Origin: JANMEB01 sp041745295
Lineage (GTDB): Bacteria > Planctomycetota > Planctomycetia > Pirellulales > Pirellulaceae
Length of the DNA: 64,000 nucleotides
Assembly: GCA_041745295.1 (NCBI GenBank)
Contig: JBGTJE010000097.1
Span: forward strand, 134,649-198,648
Direction: 5' to 3'
Part shown: positions 18,172 through 26,013 of the stretch, in pieces
Position numbering within the stretch: position 1 is the stretch's first letter
Layout: each line of letters opens with the position of its first letter
Program-made: the position numbers and the translations under genes
Notes under the pieces: model-generated
What the model was told of the DNA's origin: nothing
What the model saw: the letters and a program-made list of their open reading frames with translations, nothing else
The model's database searches: none

Positions 18172-21029
18172 AACTTAAAAAGCGAACTTGGATCGAGCGA
18201 CTTGCCACTTCGCTGCGGCTGATTCCCGATTTGGATGGAGCAGGAATCGAACAACCGCTGGCGCGAATCAGTCCCGCCGCGCAATTGACGAGCTACCCCC
18301 CGGTCGAGCAATGGGACCAGTGGAGCGAATACGATCCGGCCTTTTGGCCGCGGCATCAGATTCGCCAGATGTCGATCGTGCCGACGACTTGCTTCAATTG
18401 CGAATCCGCGTGCGGGTTGCTCGGATTCGTCGACCAAAAGACCGGCCAAGTCGATCGGTTTGAAGGAAATCCACACCACCCGGGAAGTCGCGGTCGCAAC
18501 TGCGCCAAAGGTCCGGCCACGATAAATCAAATCAAGGACACCGATCGCATTCTGTATCCCCTGCGCCGCGACGGTGCCCGCGGTTCCGGCAAATGGAAAC
18601 GGGTCACATGGGACGCAGCTCTCGACGAAATTGCTTCGCGGATTGGCAAGGCGCTGCGCGAAAAGCGTCAAAACGAAGTCGTCTATCACGTCGGTCGCCC
18701 TGGCCACGAAGGATACATGGACCGCGTGCTCAAAGCGTGGGGTGTCGACGGCCACAACAGCCATACCAATATCTGCTCCTCGGGTGCGCGATTCGGCTAC
18801 GCGATTTGGCAAGGCTACGACCGACCGTCTCCAGATCACGCCAATGCCAAGTTTATATTGCTGATAAGCGCGCACTTGGAGTCGGGGCATTACTTCAATC
18901 CGCATGCCCAGCGGATCGTCGAGGGAATGATGTCCGGGGCCAAATTGGCCGTGATGGATACGCGGCTTTCCAACACGGCCGCCGTCGCCGATTACTGGCT
19001 GCCGACGCAGCCGGGAAGCGAAGCCGCTGTATTGCTGGCGATGGCTCGGATTATTTTGGACGAAGGCCTTTTTGATCGAGCATTTGTTCACGACTGGGTG
19101 AACTGGCAAGCGTATTTGCAGTACCGCGCGCCCGATTGGGAGCCAACGTTTGAGAATTTCATTCTCGCGTTGCGGGCGGAATACGCATCGTATACCCCCG
19201 AATTTGCCGAAGCCGAGTCGGGGCTTTCCGCCGCAACGATCGTGGATATTGCCCGCCAGATCGGCCGCGCCGGCTCTCAGTTCTCGGCGCACAACTGGCG
19301 GAGCGCGGCCAGCGGCAATCTGGGCGGCTGGGCGGTGGCCCGAGGTTTGCACTTTCTCAACGTGCTTACGGGCAGCATCGGCACGCCCGGCGGAACGTCG
19401 CCCAGCGGCTGGCATAAGTTCAAGCCCACGTTTTTTGATTCACCACCGGCGCAGAAATTCTGGAATGAATTGCATTTTCCGCGCGAGTATCCGCTGGCCC
19501 ACTACGAGATGAGCTTTTTGCTGCCCCATTTTCTTAAGGCCGGCCGCGGCAAAATCGACACCTACTTCACTCGGGTCTTCAATCCCGTTTGGAGCTATCC
19601 GGACGGATTCTCGTGGATCGAGATGCTATCCGCTGCCGATCAAATTGGGCTCCACGTTGCCCTCACACCGACTTGGAACGAGACGGCATTTTTTGCGGAT
19701 TTCGTTTTGCCCATGGGGCACGCTTCCGAGCGACATGACTTGAATTCGTACGAAACCCACGCTTCGGTTTGGATCGCGTTTCGTCAACCGATCCTCCGCG
19801 AGGTGGCTCGTCGAGCCGGGCGTAATGTGCAATTCACCTTCGAGACAAATCCGGGCGAGGTTTGGGAAGAGGACGAGTTTTGGATCGAACTCTCGTGGCG
19901 GATCGATCCCACCGGCGAGCTCGGCATTCGCAAACACTTCACCTCTCCCTACCGCGCCGACGAGAAAATCACAGTCGACGAATACTACCAATTCATTTTT
20001 GAGCACACCCCCGGATTGCCCGAAGCCGCAGCGACACAGGGCATATCACCACTCGACTACATGCGCCGGTACGGGGCCTTTGAAGTTGAGCAAAAAGCCT
20101 ATCGCCTGCACGAATCGGTCCTTTCCGACGAAGCACTGGCCGGTTCGCAGACCGACGCTCGCTCGCCGGTCATATCGAAATCTGGAACGCCGATTGGAAT
20201 TCAAATCAACGGACGGGCTTGCATCGGGTTTCCCACACCGTCGCGGAAACAAGAACTGTATTCGGCGACCTTGAAGCAGTGGGGTTGGCCCGAATACGTG
20301 CTGCCGACCTACATCAAATCGCACGTCCACCCGGAGCAGATCGACCGAGCGAAGAACGAGTTCGTCTTAACACCGACATTTCGTTTGCCCACGTTGATTC
20401 ACTCGCGGTCGGGGAATGCTAAGTGGCTGGCCGAAATTTCAAACCGCAATCCGCTTTGGATGCATACAGACGATGCAGCCCACATCGGAGTTCACCATGG
20501 TGATCTGGTTCGCGTGACGTCGCAGATCGGCTATTTTGTCGATCGCGTTTGGACAACGGAGGGCCTGAAACCCGGTGTCGTCGCTTGCTCGCACCATCTG
20601 GGTCGTTGGCGACGCCCGCAGGATCCGCCCGCCAATCGTTGGGCGACGAACGTCGTCGACATCGAGTCGCCACGTCAGGGGGTCTGGCGAATGCGTAGCG
20701 CTGGAGCAATTGCTCCTTATTCTAGCGCCGATCCCGATTCGGGTCGTATCTTTTGGAATGACGGCGGCGTGCCACAGAATTTGATTTTTCCGGTGCAGCC
20801 CGATCCGATCAGCGGCATGCATTGCTGGCATCAAAAAGTCACGGTCGCGGCCGCGCAGCCCAATGATCGCTACGGCGACGTCGAAGTCGACACGAACAAG
20901 TCGTTCGAAGTCTTTCAACAATGGCTGGCCTTGACGCGCCCCGCGGACCAACCCGATCGCCTACGTCGCCCGCTTTGGCTCAATCGTCCCTTACGGCCGG
21001 AAACAGAAGCGTTTTATGCCGGAACGTAG
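18168..21029 (+). CDS. Molybdopterin oxidoreductase with N-terminal 4Fe-4S site
   Basis: The 953-residue protein belongs to the bacterial Mo-bisPGD oxidoreductases. C75, C78, C82 and C112 (CFNCESAC then GRNCAKG) are the canonical 4Fe-4S ligands. HTNICSSGARFG places C203 as the likely Mo ligand, as in polysulfide- and nitrate-reductase-like enzymes. The C-terminal domain (about 720-860) has the MGD-binding fold. There is no twin-arginine signal, so a cytoplasmic-facing enzyme is expected. No electron-transfer subunit is adjacent; the 4Fe-4S/NrfD fusion at 29268 is the obvious candidate partner. The substrate (formate, sulfur compound or other) cannot be read from the sequence. Confidence 0.93.
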   Translation: MKLKKRTWIERLATSLRLIPDLDGAGIEQPLARISPAAQLTSYPPVEQWDQWSEYDPAFWPRHQIRQMSIVPTTCFNCESACGLLGFVDQKTGQVDRFEGNPHHPGSRGRNCAKGPATINQIKDTDRILYPLRRDGARGSGKWKRVTWDAALDEIASRIGKALREKRQNEVVYHVGRPGHEGYMDRVLKAWGVDGHNSHTNICSSGARFGYAIWQGYDRPSPDHANAKFILLISAHLESGHYFNPHAQRIVEGMMSGAKLAVMDTRLSNTAAVADYWLPTQPGSEAAVLLAMARIILDEGLFDRAFVHDWVNWQAYLQYRAPDWEPTFENFILALRAEYASYTPEFAEAESGLSAATIVDIARQIGRAGSQFSAHNWRSAASGNLGGWAVARGLHFLNVLTGSIGTPGGTSPSGWHKFKPTFFDSPPAQKFWNELHFPREYPLAHYEMSFLLPHFLKAGRGKIDTYFTRVFNPVWSYPDGFSWIEMLSAADQIGLHVALTPTWNETAFFADFVLPMGHASERHDLNSYETHASVWIAFRQPILREVARRAGRNVQFTFETNPGEVWEEDEFWIELSWRIDPTGELGIRKHFTSPYRADEKITVDEYYQFIFEHTPGLPEAAATQGISPLDYMRRYGAFEVEQKAYRLHESVLSDEALAGSQTDARSPVISKSGTPIGIQINGRACIGFPTPSRKQELYSATLKQWGWPEYVLPTYIKSHVHPEQIDRAKNEFVLTPTFRLPTLIHSRSGNAKWLAEISNRNPLWMHTDDAAHIGVHHGDLVRVTSQIGYFVDRVWTTEGLKPGVVACSHHLGRWRRPQDPPANRWATNVVDIESPRQGVWRMRSAGAIAPYSSADPDSGRIFWNDGGVPQNLIFPVQPDPISGMHCWHQKVTVAAAQPNDRYGDVEVDTNKSFEVFQQWLALTRPADQPDRLRRPLWLNRPLRPETEAFYAGT

Positions 21030-21042
21030 CCGAATTCGTGCT

Positions 21043-21128
21043 CGTTTAACGCCAAGCCGAAGGCGACGGCAGAGACGCCGGCAGGCGAAGAAGGAGTAAG
21101 CCGACGCCCTCGGCTTGGCGTTAAACGA
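21043..21128. repeat. Long inverted repeat, second copy of the GTTTAAC family
   Basis: CGTTTAACGCCAAGCCGAAGG facing CCTCGGCTTGGCGTTAAACG gives an 18-20 bp stem around a loop of about 45 nt. The family matches 291-350, with one compensated change in both arms (GGC to GCC), which preserves pairing. It sits between the molybdoenzyme stop and the ChaN-like gene and could terminate the former. Confidence 0.8.
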
Positions 21129-21174
21129 AGAAGCGACGCAGCTCAGGGTACTTTATCCCAACTTTCAACATCTT

Positions 21175-21179
21175 GGAGG
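21175..21179 (+). promoter_or_regulatory. Shine-Dalgarno site for the ChaN-like gene
   Basis: GGAGG lies 11 nt before the ATG at 21191. It overlaps the alternative TTG at 21173, which it therefore argues against. Confidence 0.6.
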
Positions 21180-21190
21180 CGCGAATCTCG

Positions 21191-23344
21191 ATGTACCGCG
21201 CAGTATTGATTCAGTGGATTTGTGGCGTAGCACTTGGTTGGTTCTCGTCCACGTTGATGGGGCAAACAGACTTTCATTCACCGCCGATTGAAGATTGCAT
21301 TTCAGTTCGCGTCGGAGCAACGGGGCAGGCCATTCATTGGGATCAAATGATGATGGATCTGGCGACTGCGGATGTCGTCTTCTTGGGTGAGACGCACGAC
21401 GACGATACGACTCATCGCGTGGAATGGGCAGTGTACGAAGGACTCTTGGCGCGGCGCGACTCCAAAGTCGTCTTGGCCTTGGAGATGTTCGAGCGAGATG
21501 TCCAGCCACAGCTGGACGAATACTTGGCGGGAAAAATCGACGAGAAGGCGTTTCTTGCGTCAGCTCGACCTTGGCAAAACTATCATGAAGCCTACCGTCC
21601 CATGGTGGAAAAGGCCAAGTCGGTTGGCGCGCCGGTTGTCGCGTCGAACTTTCCGCGTCCCATTCGCATGAAAATGATGGGCGACGCCGAAAAGGCCTTG
21701 CAAAGCTTGGGCAATGATCGCGGACTGGCCCCTGCCGAGTTCCTGCCCAATTCGGAAGTGTACTGGAAGAGAACCGACAACGCAGTCCGCGGCCATTTGG
21801 GGATGATGCAAGCGATGGAGGGAGCCGATCGCCGCTATTCAACGCAGTCGCTTTGGGATAATTCGATGGGAGAATCGTGCGCCCTGGCTCTCGACCGAAA
21901 TCCCGGCTTCAGCGTCGTTCATGTCAACGGTGGTTTTCATACGTCGTACTGGGACGGAACCGCCGGGCAACTGAAAAAACGCAAACCCGATTGCAAAATC
22001 AAAACTGTTTCGATCGTGCCGGCAACTAGTCCGTCGAGCGAACGATTAAAGGGAGCTCCGGTCGCCGATTACGTTGTCTTGGCCGAACAGCTTGCGACCA
22101 ACATCAACGAAGAAAAATGGTCGGTGTTCGTCAACCGTAAAACCGATTATCAGCTTCATGTGCCTGCGAACGCATCGCCGGAAAATCGCGTGCCGCTTCT
22201 CATTTGGCTTGGCAGCGACGGGCAAGCATCCGGCGATGGCTTGAAGTTCTGGCACGCGGCGTTGGGCGAGCAAGCGGCCGTACTTGTCCTTGATCCCCCG
22301 TTTCGCGAATTGCAACGGGACCTTAGCAATGGCGGTCGTTGGTTTTGGGCCGACAGCTTTTCCGAAGATGTTTCGGCAATGATTGCCGCTATCGAACGAA
22401 GTTGGAGCTATGCTCTTGAACGATATCCGATTGACCCCAACCGTGTTTGCTTGGCCGGGGAGGGAACCGGCGCCACTGTGGTCGCCGCCACAACACTGTT
22501 GACCGATCGCATGAGCGTCAATTCGGTGGCGATTCAACCTCGGCAATACGCCAAGATCAAGGACTTTCCCTTGCCGTTGCTCGAAGACTGGGGAACGGAG
22601 CAACCCCCTCGACGGGCGTTGCAGATCATCGCCAGCCCATTCGATGGCGAATGGTGGAAGGGTGAGCTCAAGGAATACGAGACCGTGGGATTGAGCGCGA
22701 GATGGGCCGACGCGGATGTTGATCCGTGGAGTCATTTTGAGCAAGTCGATCATATCATTCGCGATGCTTTGAGTATCGAAGTAAGGTCAACGCCGGAGAA
22801 TGTTGGCCGACGGTACGTTCAGGTCGATTCGAAATCACCTTTGCACTTGATTTGGGCGCGGCTTGCAGCGCAACGAGCCTCCACAGACGGATCCCTATGC
22901 GTTGCGGTAACAAATCCTCCTGATTCTGCGGTCGCACGACCATTCTCGGTGACTATTTCCCCAGAAACACTCTCAAATCCAGAAGCGTTGCCAAAGTGCC
23001 CCGGCGCATTTGGAGGCACGACGATCATGGTTATTGATGCAGAATCGGACAACGCAGAATTTTCTCGTTGGCTTGATCTGGAAAAAACGGATCCGCTGAA
23101 TAAGTCCAGTCGGTTTCATCGCTTGCGGATTGCAACGAGCGGCGCTGGTGACCACGGATTGGCGAATGTTCTCAAGACACTGTTTAACGAAAAGCGAACC
23201 AACGTCTTGATTGTGCCGGCGACGTTTTATGCGGGTGAAGGGCTGATGCGCGAATTGGAAACTAATGCCGCAAACTTCGCCGACCGCATGACCATTCAGT
23301 GGCTTCCCGGCTTGGGAGGCCAGAAACTACCGCTGTCGGAGTAA
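21191..23344 (+). CDS. ChaN-like heme-binding domain fused to a degenerate alpha/beta-hydrolase
   Basis: The 717-residue protein begins with a signal peptide (MYRAVLIQWICGVALGWF). Residues about 30-270 match the ChaN family, a heme/iron-linked lipoprotein domain: FLGETHDDDTTH near residue 62 and NGGFHTSYWDG near 250 are its conserved blocks. The remaining 430 residues resemble a secreted esterase/hydrolase: VPLLIWLGSDGQA, DPNRVCLAGEGTGATVVAA. The nucleophile elbow GxSxG reads GEGTG, so the serine is missing and hydrolysis is doubtful. A non-catalytic binding role is possible. The domain combination is unusual. It has its own Shine-Dalgarno and no operon partner on either side. Confidence 0.82.
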   Translation: MYRAVLIQWICGVALGWFSSTLMGQTDFHSPPIEDCISVRVGATGQAIHWDQMMMDLATADVVFLGETHDDDTTHRVEWAVYEGLLARRDSKVVLALEMFERDVQPQLDEYLAGKIDEKAFLASARPWQNYHEAYRPMVEKAKSVGAPVVASNFPRPIRMKMMGDAEKALQSLGNDRGLAPAEFLPNSEVYWKRTDNAVRGHLGMMQAMEGADRRYSTQSLWDNSMGESCALALDRNPGFSVVHVNGGFHTSYWDGTAGQLKKRKPDCKIKTVSIVPATSPSSERLKGAPVADYVVLAEQLATNINEEKWSVFVNRKTDYQLHVPANASPENRVPLLIWLGSDGQASGDGLKFWHAALGEQAAVLVLDPPFRELQRDLSNGGRWFWADSFSEDVSAMIAAIERSWSYALERYPIDPNRVCLAGEGTGATVVAATTLLTDRMSVNSVAIQPRQYAKIKDFPLPLLEDWGTEQPPRRALQIIASPFDGEWWKGELKEYETVGLSARWADADVDPWSHFEQVDHIIRDALSIEVRSTPENVGRRYVQVDSKSPLHLIWARLAAQRASTDGSLCVAVTNPPDSAVARPFSVTISPETLSNPEALPKCPGAFGGTTIMVIDAESDNAEFSRWLDLEKTDPLNKSSRFHRLRIATSGAGDHGLANVLKTLFNEKRTNVLIVPATFYAGEGLMRELETNAANFADRMTIQWLPGLGGQKLPLSE

Positions 23345-23509
23345 CGGCCTGTCCTTATCCGACGAGGCGAAATGGATTGCGACATCTTCGTGGTTCCCAC
23401 GCCCTTCGAAGACTCAGGGGCGTGCCACCCGAAAACGGCGAATGACCTAACCTGAAGTATCGACAATGCACTGGGCGGATCACGTCGAGTGCCAAAACTA
23501 ATCCGATGC

Positions 23510-24007
23510 ATGAACGTATTGATTTCGACCGCGACCGTTGACGATGCGCCTGAAATCGCGTTGTTGCGAAACACGGTTGCCGAAGATTTGTGCCGCGAAT
23601 TTGGCCCTGGCTTTTGGTCGCATACGGAAAGCGAGCGGGGAGTCCTGCGCGGGATCAACGCGTCGCGAGTGCTCATTGCGCGAGTCGAACGTGAAATCAT
23701 TGCCACTCTGCGATTGACTACCAAGAAGCCGTGGGCCATCGATCCCGATTATTTTGCACCGGCAAAATGCCCACTTTACCTGGTCGATATGGCCGTTTCG
23801 CCAGGTCATCAGAGAAAGGGAGTTGGGCGGCAATCAATGCATGCCGCCCAAGCCGTTGCTTGGGACTGGCCTGCCGACGCGATTCGGTTGGATGCATTTG
23901 ACGCGCCCGCCGGCGCGGGTGGATTCTATGAAAGATGCGGTTATCGTGAAAAGGGACGAGTTACCTATCGGAAAACGCCTTTAATTTATTTTGAACTACT
24001 GCCTTGA
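23510..24007 (+). CDS. GNAT-family acetyltransferase
   Basis: The 165-residue protein has the GNAT fold, with an acetyl-CoA binding motif A in MAVSPGHQRKGVGRQSMHAA (Q/RxxGxG/A form) and a C-terminal DAFDAPAGAGGFYERCGY. It transfers an acetyl group to an unidentified acceptor. The GTG at 23489 would add seven residues; the ATG at 23510 fits the usual GNAT N terminus (ISTATVDDAPEIALLR) better. No Shine-Dalgarno is seen at either. It is a stand-alone gene. Confidence 0.85.
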   Translation: MNVLISTATVDDAPEIALLRNTVAEDLCREFGPGFWSHTESERGVLRGINASRVLIARVEREIIATLRLTTKKPWAIDPDYFAPAKCPLYLVDMAVSPGHQRKGVGRQSMHAAQAVAWDWPADAIRLDAFDAPAGAGGFYERCGYREKGRVTYRKTPLIYFELLP

Positions 24008-24170
24008 TGAGGCAGACCGAGATCAGTCTGACTAATGTCGGACGCTGCCGTTTCGTAAAATTCGATCTAGAATTCCAACGGAACAAATTATTGGAAGTGC
24101 AAAAAAGCACTTCAACGCGAACGAGTAGTGAAAACGCGAGAATCAGCCGGCTCACGCCGGCCGCTCGCCT

Positions 24171-24175
24171 AAGGA
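24171..24175 (+). promoter_or_regulatory. Shine-Dalgarno site for the dienelactone-hydrolase-like gene
   Basis: AAGGA lies 9 nt before the ATG at 24185, favouring it over the GTG at 24179. Confidence 0.55.
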
Positions 24176-24184
24176 TTAGTGAAC

Positions 24185-24862
24185 ATGGCGAGTTCATCGT
24201 CACAGCGGATCAAGCAGCGCGAGGTCACGATCGATTGCGGAAAGCGTCGATTGCAAGGTGCTTTGGCGGTTCCGGAGGGAGCCACCGCAGTAGTCGCCTT
24301 CGCCCACGGCAGCGGTAGCGGCCGCCATAGCGTGCGCAACCAATTTGTCGCCCAGTTTCTGCAAAAAGGCGGGCTGGCTTCGTTATTGCTCGATCTATTG
24401 GAACCGGCAGAAGCCGAGGATCGACGCAATGTGTTTGATATCCAACTGCTTGCATCACGACTGATTTGTGCTGTGGATTGGTTGAACGAAGACCACGAAA
24501 CGCGGGAACTGGAGATTGGATATTTTGGAGCAAGCACGGGGGCCGCGGCCGCATTAGTCGCCGAATCGCGTCAACCGAATCGAGTCGCTGCGATTGTCTC
24601 GCGTGGCGGTCGTCCAGATTTGGCTGGCGACGCATTGCTCACGGTGCAAGCCCCGACTTTGTTAATCGTTGGCGGCGACGACCATGAAGTATTGCAACTC
24701 AATCGATCGGCGTTGCAACGCTTAGGTTGCCCGAAGGAGCTAGTCGTGATACCGGGCGCCACGCATTTGTTTCCAGAGGCGGGGGCGTTGGAAGAGGTTG
24801 CGCAATTGGCTCGAAGTTGGTTTGTTCGCTATTTTCTGCCCAATCCGTCAACGGAGGTCTGA
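24185..24862 (+). CDS. Dienelactone-hydrolase-like alpha/beta hydrolase
   Basis: The 225-residue cytoplasmic hydrolase has an oxyanion-hole segment VAFAHGSGSGRHS (about 38-50), nucleophile elbow YFGASTGAAA (GxSxG intact), Asp in VGGDDHEVL and His in PGATHLFPE, so the catalytic triad is complete. The next gene, a phosphoribosyltransferase, starts 2 nt after its stop with its own GGAGG. In other bacteria the two domains occur as one fused protein (for example in mycobacteria, Rv0571c-like), so this is probably a functional pair. The substrate is unknown. Confidence 0.88.
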   Translation: MASSSSQRIKQREVTIDCGKRRLQGALAVPEGATAVVAFAHGSGSGRHSVRNQFVAQFLQKGGLASLLLDLLEPAEAEDRRNVFDIQLLASRLICAVDWLNEDHETRELEIGYFGASTGAAAALVAESRQPNRVAAIVSRGGRPDLAGDALLTVQAPTLLIVGGDDHEVLQLNRSALQRLGCPKELVVIPGATHLFPEAGALEEVAQLARSWFVRYFLPNPSTEV

Positions 24863-24864
24863 TC

Positions 24865-25551
24865 ATGAACGCCCCCACAAAATTTCTCCACCGCAAGGAC
24901 GCCGGGCTCCACCTTGCCGCTCGATTGAAAGGACGCCCCTTTCATAACCCTCTAGTGTTGGCAATTCCGCGGGGCGGCGTAGTCATCGGCGCCATTTTGG
25001 CGAAAGAGCTCGGCGCCGAGCTGGACGTCGTTTTGTCACGTAAGCTACGTGCCCCATCGCAGCCCGAGCTGGCGGTTGGGGCGATATCCGAAGACGGCCA
25101 GGCCTATCTCAATGAATCGGCTGAGGACGCCCTCATCGGGATGGAGGGATATCTTCACAAGGAGCGACAGCACCAGTTGGCTGAGATTGAACAGCGCAAG
25201 CATTTGGTCCGAAGCGTTCGCCCGCAAGCATCAATTCAAGGTCGGACTGTGATTGTAACCGACGACGGGCTGGCCACGGGCTCGACGATGATTGCGGCCC
25301 TGCAGTCCATTCGCCCGCGCCATCCCGAACGGCTCATCGTGGCTGTGCCCGTCGGTTCTCCGGATCGACTCGCCGATGTGGCAAAATATTGTGACGAAGT
25401 TGTGCACGTGTTGGCTCCGCAGCATTTCTGGACCATCGGACAGTTCTATGACAACTTCGATCCCGTTGAGGACGAGCAGATGATCAGGCTTTTGCGGGAG
25501 TCTGCCCCGCGAGAAAAACCAGCTTCCGAATCCAAGCCCGAGCGAATCTGA
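24865..25551 (+). CDS. Phosphoribosyltransferase-domain protein
   Basis: Type I PRTase fold of 228 residues. The start is the ATG at 24865, preceded by GGAGG at 7 nt; the earlier in-frame codon at 24727 is inside the hydrolase gene. IPRGGVVIGAILAKELGAELD and the PRPP-binding loop VIVTDDGLATGST (DDG-ATGST) are clear. An N-terminal flap, FLHRKDAGLHLAARL, is typical of the DUF-type PRTases fused to hydrolases elsewhere. It is coupled to the preceding hydrolase gene. The acceptor base is not known; it is not a standard pur or pyr enzyme. Confidence 0.9.
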   Translation: MNAPTKFLHRKDAGLHLAARLKGRPFHNPLVLAIPRGGVVIGAILAKELGAELDVVLSRKLRAPSQPELAVGAISEDGQAYLNESAEDALIGMEGYLHKERQHQLAEIEQRKHLVRSVRPQASIQGRTVIVTDDGLATGSTMIAALQSIRPRHPERLIVAVPVGSPDRLADVAKYCDEVVHVLAPQHFWTIGQFYDNFDPVEDEQMIRLLRESAPREKPASESKPERI

Positions 25552-25860
25552 AAAAGCACACTATGACTTGGTGTCATTCCAGGCTGAGACCCGGAATTCA
25601 GACCGGCGTGTCTGAAGCTATCTCTGGAATCCCGTCTGCGCGAAAATGACGAGCCGACGCAGCTCATTCGCCAGAATTTTGGCCGGATCTTTGCCGAGTT
25701 CTGTCGGCGTATGGAACGCACCTGAACCACGAAGAATCAGCGGGCTCTCGCGCGCCGCTCGCCAAGCCTCGAAGTCCACGTTTGCTTCGTGCCAGCAACG
25801 GCGTAAGAGTCGCCATGTTGCTTTCGGAAATCCCGCGGCGCGGCGCAGGCCGCTAGCTCG
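25552..25860. other. Intergenic DNA before the ATP-synthase-like remnant
   Basis: This holds one double-hairpin repeat (25573-25605). The open frames on both strands, including an 87-codon one at 25618-25881 on the minus strand, read into repeat sequence and match nothing I recognise. Confidence 0.4.
25573..25605. repeat. Dispersed double-hairpin repeat, copy 4 of 8
   Basis: GTCATTCCAGGCTGAGACCC then GGAATTCAGAC. Only the first hairpin remains; the second (ATCCAT/ATGGAT) is lost, so this copy is partial. Confidence 0.75.
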
Positions 25861-26013
25861 ATGGCCGGTCTGCAATTGCATCCAATATTCGACTTGTCGC
25901 GCGCGGTTGAATTCGGTATTTATCCCGCGGTCGATCCCGCAAACACGACCCTGTTGGCGATGGACAAGCTACGAGCCGATACCGGTTGGCAGAAGGACGT
26001 ACTGCATGGATGA
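25861..26013 (+). pseudogene. Possible remnant of an ATP synthase beta-subunit-like gene
   Basis: A 50-codon open frame contains LSRAVEFGIYPAVDP at about residues 12-26. 'LSR....GIYPAVDP' is a very characteristic segment of F1-ATPase beta subunits. Flanking residues do not obviously match AtpD, and no other part of atpD is found nearby, so it is either a decayed fragment or a coincidence. It overlaps the first 8 nt of the POTRA gene, ending at TGA 26011-26013, in another frame. Confidence 0.4.

Noticed and set aside
17922..19415. 497-codon minus-strand ORF opposite glgC and the molybdoenzyme
   Set aside because: Both plus-strand genes have clear motifs. The long antisense frame comes from high-GC codon bias.
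20439..20951. 170-codon minus-strand ORF opposite the molybdoenzyme C terminus
   Set aside because: It is a shadow of a well-supported domain; no family match.
25618..25881. 87-codon minus-strand ORF before the POTRA gene
   Set aside because: No family match is recognised; it begins beside a repeat and ends inside one. It may be chance.
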